This document shows, one piece after another, positions 16,877 through 25,590 of a DNA stretch of 64,000 nt. Each line of letters starts with the position of its first letter. Positions within the stretch are counted from its first letter, which is position 1. The notes under the pieces are model-generated. The model was not told the origin of the DNA. It did no database searches and saw only the letters and a list, made by a program, of their open reading frames with translations. Origin of the DNA: Acidovorax sp. NCPPB 3576 (GTDB lineage: Bacteria > Pseudomonadota > Gammaproteobacteria > Burkholderiales > Burkholderiaceae_C); contig NZ_CP097267.1 in the NCBI RefSeq assembly GCF_028473605.1, forward strand, positions 461,501 through 525,500, read 5' to 3'. The position numbers and the translations under genes are program-made.

Positions 16877-17344
16877 ATGCAATACCACATCCAGGAGGCG
16901 GCCTTCGAGCTGCCCTCCGACGGCTTCATCGACCGCAGCGTGAACGTGCTCATCTTCGGCGACCCGGCGCTGCCGTTCAACGTGGTCGTCACCCGCGACT
17001 ACTTCGACGAAGGCAGCGGGATCGAGGCGCTGCTGCAGGAGCAGCTGCGTGCGCTGTCCACCGTGGGCAAGAGCTATAAGCAGCTCGACATGAGCCGGGC
17101 GCGCCTGCCGCTGCACGGCACCGGCGGCGCGCAGCCCGCCAGCGAATCCGACGCCCCCAACGCCGTGGGCGCATCGGTCTCGTACAGCAAGCAAGGCCAC
17201 ACCCTGTACCAGCGCATCGTGCTGATCGAGCTGCCCGAGCGCAAGGCGCTGGTGCTCACGGGCACCCATGCGGCGCCCTGGAAGCCGCACCACGAAGCGC
17301 AGTGGGCGTCCATCCTGCAAAGTGTGCGCGTGCGGCCGCAGTAA
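16877..17344 (+). CDS. DUF1795/DcrB-like T6SS effector chaperone (Eag-type)
   Basis: This 155-residue cytoplasmic protein opens with YHIQEAAFELPSDGFIDRSVNVLIFG and ends with HHEAQWASILQSVRV. These are the two ends of the DUF1795 fold found in effector-associated gene (Eag) chaperones. Members bind the hydrophobic N-terminal segments of prePAAR effectors and hold them in the cytoplasm until loading on VgrG. Position fits: it lies 38 bases after vgrG and 89 bases before an Rhs effector that has exactly such hydrophobic segments. The middle (residues 75-95) is a variable alanine- and proline-rich loop. The client specificity is inferred from adjacency. Confidence 0.8.
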   Translation: MQYHIQEAAFELPSDGFIDRSVNVLIFGDPALPFNVVVTRDYFDEGSGIEALLQEQLRALSTVGKSYKQLDMSRARLPLHGTGGAQPASESDAPNAVGASVSYSKQGHTLYQRIVLIELPERKALVLTGTHAAPWKPHHEAQWASILQSVRVRPQ

Positions 17345-17433
17345 GGCACGCCCCAAGGCTCCACGCCGCCATCGCGACAGACCGCACGGCCTTTTAAAAA
17401 CCCGCCCACCGGCGTACCTCCCTTCCGCGTTCC

Positions 17434-20400
17434 ATGCCCAAAGCCGCCCGCCTGCACGATCCCATCGCCCACACCTATGCCCGCGAGGGCCATGCGGCGG
17501 GGGCGGCCACGGCGGTGGCGATCGAGTTCGGGGCGGCGGTGGCGATCGGCGCGGCCGTGGGCACCATCGCCTGCCCGGGGCTCGGCACCCTGGCGGGCTT
17601 TCTGATCGGCGCGGCCGTGTTCGTGGGCACGCTGGTGGTGAGCCACATGTTCAGCCTGGTGGGCGACTTCTTCCAGTCGTTCGGGGAGGCGCTGGGGCGA
17701 AGTTTCAGCTCCGATTGCGGCGAGCTCACCGCGACGGGGTCGGCGACGGTCTTCATCAACAAGCTTCCCGCCATCCGCGCCGGGCTGGACGTGGCCATGT
17801 GCGACAAGCACAGCATGCCGCCCAGCCTCGTCAACTTCGGCAGCGAGAACGTCTTCATCGACACCTTCCGCGCCGGCCGCGAGGGCGACTACGTGGATTG
17901 CGAGGCCAAGATCAGCAAGGGCTCGGAGGACGTCAACTTCGGCGGCGAGTCCGTGCCCGTGGCCAATTTCCGGGCGCAGGAAATCCCGGACTCCGACCGC
18001 GAACTGGCGGCCAAGGCCCGGTTCTGGGCCGGCATCCTGGGCGGGGCCGCGGGCGCCCTGAAAGCCGGCATCAAGTGCTTCGGCATTGCCGTGGGCATGG
18101 GTGTGGTCGGCGCCAAGGTGCTGGGCGAGGTCATGCCCTCCTTCGATGGCGGGCAGGGCGCTGCGAAGGGCGCGGGCAACAGCGCCGGCACGGCCCTGGG
18201 CAACCTGCTGCAGGGCAAGCCCGTCCACGCCGTCACCGGGGCCAAGGTGCTGCTGGGCGACGACGACACCGACTTCGCGCTGAGCGGCGCCTTGCCCATC
18301 GTGTGGCAGCGCACCTATGCCTCCACCGATGCACGCACGGGGGTGCTGGGGACCGGCTGGAGCCTGCCGTTCAGCGTGGAGCTGGTGTTCCAGGACGGCA
18401 AGGCGCATTACATCGACGAGCAGGGGCGCGACATTCCGTTCGACGACCTGCCCCCGGGCGGGCAGATGTTCAGCGTGCCCGAAGGCCTGCAGCTGAGCCG
18501 CAGCGAAGGCGGCGTGTACTACATCGGCATGCCTTCGGTCGGCTGGGTGTACACCTTCGGGGCCCGCCAGAGCCAGGCCGAGGGCGAGCGCCTGTCCCTG
18601 CGGCAATGGGCCGACCTGAACCACAACGCCATCGATTACCACCGCGACGCCCAGGGCCTGGTGCGCCACATCACCGACACCAGCGGCCACCGGCTGGCGC
18701 TGCACTACACCCCGGACGCGGTGGCCGGGAGCGGGCCGCGCCTGTTGCGCATCGACCTCACCGCGGGCGGGCCGCCCGGCACCCTGGTCGAATACCGCTA
18801 CAGCACCGAAGGCGACCTGGTCCAGGTGACCGATCGCACCGGCCGCACCGTGCGCCGCTTCGCATGGGCGGAGCACGCCATGGTGGCCCAGACCTTCGAA
18901 AGCGGCCTGGTCGCCCACTACCAGTGGGACCGGCCGGGCCCGCAGGGCCGTGTGCTGCGCCACTGGCTCGACGATGCGGGTGGCGGCCTGCCTGCCACCA
19001 GCTGGACGTTTGAATACGACCTGCCCGGCGAAGCCGACGGCGACCGCCGCACGCGCGTCACCGACCACCTGGGGCGCGTGCAGCTCTTCGATCATGACGC
19101 TGACCAGAACGTCACCCGCTACGAAGACCCCCTGGGCCACATCCAGCGCATGGAATGGAACGGCCAGTGGCAACTGCGGGCCTGGACGCGGGCGGATGGC
19201 AGCCGCTACACCTTCGACTACGACCGCCTGGGCAACCTCGTGCACGCCACCGACCCGCTGGGCCAGAGCGCGCGCATCGACTGGCACGAACGCTTGCAGC
19301 GCATCCGCGCCACGACGGCCGTGGACGGCTCGCGCTGGCACTACGAATACGACGAACGCGGCAACTGCACCGAAGTGCTGGGCCCGCCCCTGGCGCAGGA
19401 TGCGCCGGATGCGTCCCTTGCGCCGGATGCAAACCCTTCGGGCACTCCGGCCGCTGCCCGCTACCGGGAGGCCACCGTGTACGACGCGCGCGGCCTGCCC
19501 GTGCTCACCACCGATGCCAATGGAGGCCGCCAGCAATGGCGATGGACGCCGCAGGCCCTGCTGGCCAGCCATACCGACTGCTCGGGCAAGACCACCCGCT
19601 TCGAATACGACGCCAGCGGCCACCTGCGGGTGCGCACCGATGCCCTGGGCCAGGCCACCCAGTACATCCACGACCCGCTGGGCCGCCTGCTGAGCGTGCA
19701 GCACCCCGATGGCAGCGTGCAGAACTACGCCTACGACGCGGCCGGCCGACTGGCCTCCACCAGCGATTCGAGCCAGCGCGCGACCCGCTACCAGTACAAC
19801 CTGCACGGCCAGCTGCTGACCCTGCAGGCCCCGAACGGGCGCGCCATCCACCTGGGCTACGACGCAGCGCACCGCCTGGCCACGCTGGTCAACGAGAACC
19901 ACGCCAGCTACGAGTTCGCCTACGACACCGCCGACCGCCTGCTGGAAGAGCGCCGTCCCGATGGCAGCCGCCACGCCCTCGACTACGACCCCGCCGGCCG
20001 CGTGGTGGCCTTGGTGGAGCACCCGGGCGAGGACGACGTGCGCCTGCAGGGCATTGCCGGGCATGTGCCGGCCTCGCCCATCCGCACGCTCTACCGGCGC
20101 GATGCGCTCGGGCGCCTGCAGGAAAAGCAGATCCTTCCCTCCGGCGAGGGCGCGCCGGGCGGCGCCCTGCTGCAGCGCTTTGCCTACGACCCGCTGCACC
20201 GGCTGGTGCGCGCGCAGATGCTGGACGCTGAGACGCAGGCCCCTGTCCACACGCTGGAGTACGCCTACAACGCCCTGGGCGATGTGGTGAAGGAGGCTGC
20301 CACCGACGCCGCCACCGGCGAGCGCACCGAGCTGCGCCATGCCCACGATGCCCTGGGCAACCGCACCGAGACGGGCCTGCCCGATGGGCGCACGCTGCAC

Positions 20401-22362
20401 CACCTCTACTACGGCAGCGGCCACCTGCACCAGATCCATCTGGACGGCGTGGTCGTGGCCGACATCGAGCGCGACGACCTGCACCGGGAAGTGCTGCGCA
20501 CCCAGGGCCGCCTGGCCAGCCGCTACGCCTACGACGCCCTGGGGCGGCGCAGCGCGCAGTGGACCCAGTCCGCCGCCCTGCGGGTGACCGGCGCATGGGC
20601 CCCCGGCCGCGCTGCCGGCCAAAGCGCCGCCTGGGCCCAACGCCTGCAGCGCCCCGCCGCCACCGACAGCCTGCTCAAGCAGTGGGAATACGACAGCGCG
20701 GGCGAACTGGCGCGGGCGCGGCACAGCCGCCATGGCGAGACCGAATACCGCTACGACCCGGTCGGCCGGCTGCTCTCGGCGGTGCACGCCGGCCTGCCGT
20801 CCGCCCTGGCGCCTTCCGGCCAGGGCGCGGCGGGCGAAGGCGCCGCCGCCGTGCTGAACGAAGTCTTCCACTACGACCCGGCCGGCAACCGCGTCGCCGA
20901 CCGGGCCCAGGCGATGGACAGCGCCGGCCGGGGCTGGGTGCGCAACAACCGGGTGAAGGTGCTGCAGGACAAACGCTTCGACTACGACGGCTTCGGCCGG
21001 CTGGTGAGAAAGCGCATCGGCGCGCACACCGAGCAGCACTTTCGCTACGACGCGCAGCACCGCATGACCCAGGCGGCCGTGGTGCGCGCGGGCCAAAACG
21101 GCGAGCCGGTGAGCCAGGTCTTCCGCTACCGCTACGACGCGCTGGGCCGGCGCATCGCCAAGGCCGACGCCTTCGGCGAAACCACCTTCACGTGGGAAGG
21201 CCTGCGCCTGCTGCAGGAGCGCCGGGGCGGGCAATGCAGCAGCTACGTCTACGAGCCGGGCAGCTACACGCCCCTGGCACGCATCGACGGCCAGGGCGCG
21301 CTGGAGCCGGAACACCCCGCGTCCGCGCTGGCCCTGGGCGATGTGGACACCGCGCGGGGCAAGGAAAACTCCGTGCCGACGACCAATGGCGAGTGGGCGG
21401 ATGCGCACCACGCGGTCGCTGGGCCGGTGGGTGGGTTAGCGCGCATGCTGGCGGCGCAGCAGGAGCCAGAGCGCCGGGCCGCCGACCAGCCCGTTCCCGC
21501 CGATCCGGCGCCGGCCCAGGTGGAATCCGGGCGGGCACGCATCTACTACTTCCACACCCAGGCCAATGGCCTGCCGGAGGAGCTATCGGACCGCAACGGC
21601 AATCTGGTGTGGCGGGCGCAATACCGGGCCTGGGGCAGCGCGGTGGCGGAAGAGTGGCAGGCGTTCGATACCGTGGGCCGCCCGGTCGGGGCGCCGGTTG
21701 CCGAAAGCTGGGCGCGGGCAAGTCAGCAGACGGCAGCGGCGCCGCAGAACTTGAGGATGCAAGGGCAGTACCTGGATCGGGAAACGGGGCTGCACTACAA
21801 CACGTTCCGGTATTACGACCCTGATTTGGGGGCGTTTACGACGCCTGATCCGATTGGGTTGGCGGGGGGGCTCAACCTGCACGGGTATGCACCTAATCCT
21901 GTCAGCTGGGTTGACCCATGGGGTTGGAGTTGCACTTTTGACAGTAAGGCAAATAGGTGGCGCGACGCAGAGACTGGACGATTTACTAATCGTCCAGTAG
22001 ATCCTTCTGAATTGGTTGTCAATGGAAAATTGAATCACGGAGATGTAAATAAATGGGCTGCTCAGGGAGGCATTCCCGATCAGTGGCAAGCTTCTCCGCA
22101 ATTTCCTTCAGGAGGATTTAAATATAAGACCTCTTCTGGAGGTGTTGATTACTCAATCCATGGGCACGGATCGAATCCCAATGCGCCTGCGGGCAGTAAT
22201 GCGTCACAGGGGCCAACGGCTTCCATTACTTCGCGGCCCACAGGAGGCAATTTTGGTTCTCAGCAGAGCACTTTGTCCACAGGGGGTAAGGTGCAAAGTC
22301 AAGGGCGGAGTAATAGCCAAATCAATGAGTCCCACATCCCATTGGATGGATCACCTTATTAA
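17434..22362 (+). CDS. PrePAAR/PAAR-Rhs T6SS effector with C-terminal toxin tip
   Basis: This is a 1642-residue polymorphic effector. Residues 4-14 (AARLHDPIAHT) match the prePAAR motif AARxxDxxxH. Residues 22-80 are strongly hydrophobic helices. A PAAR domain follows (about 90-165, GSATVFINKLPAIRAGLDV), then a second hydrophobic pair (about 195-232). The Rhs shell starts near residue 263 (PVHAVTGAKVLL) and carries dozens of YD repeats up to DPIGLAGG near 1472 and the DPWGW boundary near 1497. The last 145 residues are the variable toxin; IHGHG-NPNAPAGSNASQGP resembles Ntox30-type nucleases, but only tentatively. G+C falls abruptly at the tip, as expected for an exchanged cassette. The tip should be cut from the shell, and the helices guided by the neighbouring chaperone. 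The adjacent small gene is the likely antidote. Confidence 0.9.
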   Translation: MPKAARLHDPIAHTYAREGHAAGAATAVAIEFGAAVAIGAAVGTIACPGLGTLAGFLIGAAVFVGTLVVSHMFSLVGDFFQSFGEALGRSFSSDCGELTATGSATVFINKLPAIRAGLDVAMCDKHSMPPSLVNFGSENVFIDTFRAGREGDYVDCEAKISKGSEDVNFGGESVPVANFRAQEIPDSDRELAAKARFWAGILGGAAGALKAGIKCFGIAVGMGVVGAKVLGEVMPSFDGGQGAAKGAGNSAGTALGNLLQGKPVHAVTGAKVLLGDDDTDFALSGALPIVWQRTYASTDARTGVLGTGWSLPFSVELVFQDGKAHYIDEQGRDIPFDDLPPGGQMFSVPEGLQLSRSEGGVYYIGMPSVGWVYTFGARQSQAEGERLSLRQWADLNHNAIDYHRDAQGLVRHITDTSGHRLALHYTPDAVAGSGPRLLRIDLTAGGPPGTLVEYRYSTEGDLVQVTDRTGRTVRRFAWAEHAMVAQTFESGLVAHYQWDRPGPQGRVLRHWLDDAGGGLPATSWTFEYDLPGEADGDRRTRVTDHLGRVQLFDHDADQNVTRYEDPLGHIQRMEWNGQWQLRAWTRADGSRYTFDYDRLGNLVHATDPLGQSARIDWHERLQRIRATTAVDGSRWHYEYDERGNCTEVLGPPLAQDAPDASLAPDANPSGTPAAARYREATVYDARGLPVLTTDANGGRQQWRWTPQALLASHTDCSGKTTRFEYDASGHLRVRTDALGQATQYIHDPLGRLLSVQHPDGSVQNYAYDAAGRLASTSDSSQRATRYQYNLHGQLLTLQAPNGRAIHLGYDAAHRLATLVNENHASYEFAYDTADRLLEERRPDGSRHALDYDPAGRVVALVEHPGEDDVRLQGIAGHVPASPIRTLYRRDALGRLQEKQILPSGEGAPGGALLQRFAYDPLHRLVRAQMLDAETQAPVHTLEYAYNALGDVVKEAATDAATGERTELRHAHDALGNRTETGLPDGRTLHHLYYGSGHLHQIHLDGVVVADIERDDLHREVLRTQGRLASRYAYDALGRRSAQWTQSAALRVTGAWAPGRAAGQSAAWAQRLQRPAATDSLLKQWEYDSAGELARARHSRHGETEYRYDPVGRLLSAVHAGLPSALAPSGQGAAGEGAAAVLNEVFHYDPAGNRVADRAQAMDSAGRGWVRNNRVKVLQDKRFDYDGFGRLVRKRIGAHTEQHFRYDAQHRMTQAAVVRAGQNGEPVSQVFRYRYDALGRRIAKADAFGETTFTWEGLRLLQERRGGQCSSYVYEPGSYTPLARIDGQGALEPEHPASALALGDVDTARGKENSVPTTNGEWADAHHAVAGPVGGLARMLAAQQEPERRAADQPVPADPAPAQVESGRARIYYFHTQANGLPEELSDRNGNLVWRAQYRAWGSAVAEEWQAFDTVGRPVGAPVAESWARASQQTAAAPQNLRMQGQYLDRETGLHYNTFRYYDPDLGAFTTPDPIGLAGGLNLHGYAPNPVSWVDPWGWSCTFDSKANRWRDAETGRFTNRPVDPSELVVNGKLNHGDVNKWAAQGGIPDQWQASPQFPSGGFKYKTSSGGVDYSIHGHGSNPNAPAGSNASQGPTASITSRPTGGNFGSQQSTLSTGGKVQSQGRSNSQINESHIPLDGSPY

Positions 22363-22369
22363 TTAAATT

Positions 22370-22708
22370 ATGCTAGAGAAAATTGCTAATCGACTGAATG
22401 AGGCTCCAACTATTATGAATCTTGCCCAGATGAAAGGATTCATTTTGGAATTAATGGCTGTTCCTTTTGGTGTGCTCAAGGGTGATATCCTGGCATTTTG
22501 CAATATATTGGAGACTCTTTTAGAGTCTTATAATGCGGGAACATATTTTGAAGTGGGGGAAGGTGATAAGCAATTTTTTCTTGATTTTTCCACTTGGATT
22601 CAGGAATTTTCAAAGGAAATAGGTATATCTGCCTGGAACAGGGAAGGGCTTGAATCAATAGCAAAAGCTTTTTTAATATTTCCTGACGAGGTTTATGGAG
22701 GTAATTGA
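22370..22708 (+). CDS. Putative immunity protein for the Rhs toxin tip
   Basis: This 112-residue acidic, helix-rich protein begins seven bases after the Rhs stop codon. It has no signal peptide, so it would stay in the cytoplasm, consistent with an intracellular (nuclease-type) toxin. G+C is very low compared with the Rhs shell and similar to the toxin tip, so tip and antidote moved together. No named immunity family was recognised. Immunity function rests on position, size and composition. Confidence 0.6.
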   Translation: MLEKIANRLNEAPTIMNLAQMKGFILELMAVPFGVLKGDILAFCNILETLLESYNAGTYFEVGEGDKQFFLDFSTWIQEFSKEIGISAWNREGLESIAKAFLIFPDEVYGGN

Positions 22709-22737
22709 AGGAAAATGGGCTTTTATATAGCCTGGAG

Positions 22738-23757
22738 TGTAGTGGGCCGCGCCGGCTGTGGCTGGGTGCGCAACAACCGGGTGAAGGTGCTGCAGGACAA
22801 ACGCTTCGACTACGACGGCTTCGGCAGGCTGGTGAGAAAGCGCATCGGCGCGCACACCGAGCAGCACTTTCGCTACGACGCCCAGCACCGCATGACCCAG
22901 GCGGCCGTAGTGCGTGCGGGCAAGAACGGCGAGCCGGTGAGCCGGTGAGCCGGTGAGCCGGTGAGCCAGGTCTTTCGCTACCGCTACGACGCGCTGGGCC
23001 GGCGCATCGCCAAGGCCGACGCGTTCGGCGAGATCACATTCGTGTGGGGAGGCCTGCGGCTGCTGCAAGAGCGCAGAGGGGGCCAGACCAGCAGCTACGT
23101 CTATGAGCCGGGCAGCTACACGCCCCTGGCGCGCATTGACGGCCATGGCGCGCTGGAGGCGGAACACCCAGCGGCGGCGCTGGCCCTGGGCGATGTGGAC
23201 ACCGCGCGGGGCAAGGAAAACTCCGTGCCGACGACGAATGGCGAGTGGGCGGATGCCCACCACGCGGTCGCTGGGCCGGTGGGTGGATTGGCGCGCATGC
23301 GGGCGGTCATGGACAAAGCCCATTCGGCGCAACCGGCCGTGATGGAAAACAGCACGCCAACGCCGAGGGTTGAAGAAGTAAGCGCCCGGTCAGCGCCGCC
23401 AGGCGCCCGGATTTATTACTTCCATACCCAGGGCAATGGCTTGCCGGAAGAGATGTCGGACCGAAACGGCAACCTGGTCTGGCGTGCGCAATACCGGGCC
23501 TGGGGCAGTGCGGTGGCGGAAGAGTGGCAGGCGTTTGATGCCGTGGGCCGCCCGGTCGGGGCGCCGGTTGCCGAAAGCTGGGCGCGGGCGAGTCAGCAGA
23601 CGGCAGCGGCGCCGCAGAACTTGAGGATGCAGGGTCAGTACCTGGACCGGGAAACGGGGCTGCACTACAACACGTTCCGGTATTACGACCCGGATCTGGG
23701 GGCATTTACGACGCCTGATCCGATTGGGTTGGCGGGAGGCGAATCTACACAGCTATG
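22738..23757 (+). pseudogene. Duplicated 3' segment of the Rhs shell (orphan rhs)
   Basis: This stretch repeats the last third of the intact effector shell (about 20925-21885) at near-identity, starting at GWVRNNRVKVL and running through PVAESWARAS to DPIGLAGG. It has no PAAR or N-terminal region and no convincing start. Two lesions break it. Expansion of an 8-base repeat puts an in-frame TGA at 22946-22948. A net loss of two bases just after the LAGG codons (about 23740) shifts the frame before the toxin tip. The divergent middle (MRAVMDKAHSAQPAVM versus MLAAQQEPERRAADQP) shows it is an allele rather than a fresh copy. It is a classic silent cassette that could donate its tip to the active gene by recombination. 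Confidence 0.85.
22931..22967 (+). repeat. Expanded 8-base tandem repeat that introduces a stop
   Basis: GAGCCGGT is present four times in a row plus a partial unit, against once in the intact Rhs gene near 21101. The three extra units add 24 bases and so keep the downstream frame, but reading through them creates a TGA codon at 22946-22948. This looks like slipped-strand replication and is potentially reversible. Confidence 0.8.
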
Positions 23758-24140
23758 CACCTAATCCGATTACTTGGATTGATCCATGGGGATGGTGCGA
23801 TAAAAATGCGGAGACTCCTCGTGGAAGAAATGCTGCACTTAATGAGGCAAAGCGTGATTTAGGTATTCCTCGTTCTCAGCATCCGGATGCTGTCAATAAA
23901 GTGCCCATGACAGACCGTAATGGGAAAGCAATTTTAAGATCTGATGGTAAGCCACTTATGACCCGTGAGTATACATATACCCGTCCAGATGGGACTAAGG
24001 TAGTTATTCAAGATCATTCTGCAGGACATCAATTTGGTCAAGGTGGCGTTGGAGATCAAGGGCCGCATTTTAATGTGAGGCCGCCTGAGAAAACCCGCAC
24101 AGGTTCGGTGCCGGGAACAAAGGACCATTATTCATGGTAA
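23742..24140 (+). pseudogene. Orphan Rhs toxin tip (putative HNH/endonuclease VII-type nuclease)
   Basis: About 130 codons continue the Rhs boundary as NLHSYAPNPITWIDPWGW and then encode a tip with ALNEAKRDLGIPRSQHPDAV, YTYTRPDGTKVVIQDHSAGH and GVGDQGPHFNVRPPE. The histidine-rich DHSAGHxFGxGG and GPHFNVRP pattern is one I associate with HNH/endonuclease VII-fold polymorphic toxins, so a DNase role is likely but not certain. The tip itself is intact, but it lies two bases out of frame with the duplicated shell. Its only upstream start is a TTG, so it is probably silent. Its stop codon overlaps the start of an Imm50-like gene by seven bases, the normal layout of a toxin and its antidote. Confidence 0.6.
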
Positions 24141-24547
24141 ACATCACAGAAAATTGGTTGGAGATGCTTGCGGATGGGGCTGGGGCGATCAGAGCTATAT
24201 ATGGAGAAAAAATCCCTGGCCTCGAGAACTTGGAGATTCATGAATTGATTATTCATCATGATGGTCCTAGAGTTTCGCTGAGATTTGATTTGCCGGAATT
24301 TCCAGTTCGGCCGCCTAAAAAATGGTTAGCTGCTGGCGCTAATAAAGTTCAAGTTGTTTTTTTATTGGTATCTGTCTGCGATTTAAAGATATCTGGAATT
24401 AAATCAAATGGAAAATTTAATATAAATCTTGATAAAGACGGCGCGCATATAAATTTGCAAGGAGGCGGTGATGAATTCGAGATTTTCATAAAGGCAGATT
24501 TTTTAATGGTCAATGCCATAAGTGCTTATAAAGATAGCGCTATTTGA
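24134..24547 (+). CDS. Imm50-like immunity protein for the orphan Rhs tip
   Basis: This 137-residue cytoplasmic protein contains NLEIHELIIHHDGPRVSLRFDLPEFPVRPPKKW and a later VFLLVSVCDLKISGI strand. This order is typical of the Imm50 family seen beside polymorphic toxins. It overlaps the end of the orphan toxin tip by seven bases, suggesting translational coupling when the tip was active. Because the toxin is now out of frame, keeping this gene would protect the cell against sister cells that still deploy it. G+C is low, like the tip. Confidence 0.65.
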   Translation: MVNITENWLEMLADGAGAIRAIYGEKIPGLENLEIHELIIHHDGPRVSLRFDLPEFPVRPPKKWLAAGANKVQVVFLLVSVCDLKISGIKSNGKFNINLDKDGAHINLQGGGDEFEIFIKADFLMVNAISAYKDSAI

Positions 24548-24741
24548 TGCGGACACGCAGGCCCCGGTCGTTTTCTATGGATCTTGTGGAGAAGAAGATC
24601 AGGGAATTCATGTTGTTATCGTCGGGTGGAGTTTTTTAATCTAATATATCCTTTCACGAGGCTTTGAGTGGGCTGACTTATGAAATATCTGATGATTTTG
24701 CGGGTGTTAGCTTGAAAGAAATGTTTAAAATAAAAAATTAA
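24546..24741 (+). pseudogene. Decayed toxin/immunity fragments
   Basis: Two short open stretches remain. The first (24546-24644) starts DADTQAPV, matching an Rhs-shell segment found near 20224 in the intact gene, and runs into VFYGSCGEEDQGIHVVIVGW before a stop. The second, in another frame (to 24741), ends HEALSGLTYEISDDFAGVSL and a lysine-rich tail, like the end of an immunity-type protein. Neither has a start or full length. They look like the leftovers of a further cassette. Confidence 0.45.
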
Positions 24742-24829
24742 GAATATTTTGAGGATTGGAGGTGTTTTTTATTGCATTAAGCAGTGCTATTGAGAAATAA
24801 AATTCGGGTATGTTTGGAGTGCAAAAAAT

Positions 24830-25249
24830 ATGTTATTAAACTCAGATATTATTCCCGGGGCGTCTTTGGGAGGGGTATTGATTGGTGAAACAATTGACTC
24901 TGTTTTTGAGAGGTTTTCAGAAAAATACGAAATAGAAATATTTGATGAGATTGCGGTTTTCGAGGGTGGTTTGATTTCGATTGGCTACACGCCATCAGGT
25001 ATTGTTCACTCTGTGATGTGCGGTGATCGATTTCCTGGCAACTACAAAGGAATATTGTGGGTCGGGATGACTGTCTCCGACGTAATCGCTAAAACCAAAA
25101 AGCAGATTGCATTTGGCGGTTGTGTCGTCGTTGACGGAATTGAAGGAATTGGCTTGCCCTTGCCGCCAAGCTTCGATGATTTTGAAAAAATCACTGACTT
25201 TCTATCTCTCGACCATATGTTCGGGAATTTGTCAGTTTTTAGAGCCTGA
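24830..25249 (+). CDS. Hypothetical protein, possible orphan immunity protein
   Basis: This 139-residue acidic protein has no signal peptide and no family that I recognise. Residues 5-20 (SDIIPGASLGGVLIGETI) and the regularly spaced beta-strands recall small immunity-like proteins found behind Rhs and contact-dependent toxins. It has a reasonable TGGAG ribosome-binding site 10 bases upstream. It sits at the end of the low-G+C accessory stretch, after decayed toxin pieces, so it may be the surviving antidote of a lost tip. Function is inferred only from context. Confidence 0.5.
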   Translation: MLLNSDIIPGASLGGVLIGETIDSVFERFSEKYEIEIFDEIAVFEGGLISIGYTPSGIVHSVMCGDRFPGNYKGILWVGMTVSDVIAKTKKQIAFGGCVVVDGIEGIGLPLPPSFDDFEKITDFLSLDHMFGNLSVFRA

Positions 25250-25590
25250 ATGCATCTGGTTCTGCAGCCATCGGCGCGATCTGGCTATCGATTCACAGAG
25301 CTGGTTTTACTGGCGGGTAGCGAAAAATCCGCGGGAAAACCCAAAGCTGCTGAGAGAATATCAAAACAGGGAATCGGCGCAGGAGCCCTGGCCATGCGGC
25401 CTTCGATCAAGGCGTCAGAAAAGTCCCCGCGTCGCTGCGCACGAGCCCAAGCCAAACAGGAGCGACCGGAAGGCACTTCGCGAGGCTCCGCCGCGTACTG
25501 CCAGCGGAACAGTGATCGTCCCGCTACCGCTTTTACGAACCACGGGGCCCAACGCCATGCCCCGACCGCGATCTCCAACGCTTGGCGCCC
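25250..25590. other. Boundary stretch between effector island and motility block
   Basis: These 341 bases rise from low to high G+C and contain no gene I can support. Open frames on both strands are short, compositionally odd and without recognisable motifs. This is the right edge of the accessory region. No attachment site, transposase or tRNA was seen that would explain how the island is bounded. Confidence 0.5.

Noticed and set aside
17074..21411. Very long open frame antisense to the Rhs effector gene
   Set aside because: It arises from strong codon bias in high-G+C DNA. It lacks any recognisable domain, while the plus strand encodes a clear prePAAR-Rhs protein.
22931..22967. Initial reading that the 8-base repeat expansion causes a frameshift
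   Set aside because: Three extra units add 24 bases, which keeps the frame. The break is an in-frame TGA instead.
23724..24140. Orphan tip as an expressed gene starting at TTG 23724
   Set aside because: The TTG has no ribosome-binding site, and the first codons are the out-of-frame shell sequence. It is better described as a silent tip.
14289..25249. Whole region as a complete T6SS locus
   Set aside because: Only spike, chaperone, effector and immunity-type genes are present. No sheath, baseplate, membrane complex or ClpV gene was found, so it is an auxiliary effector island.
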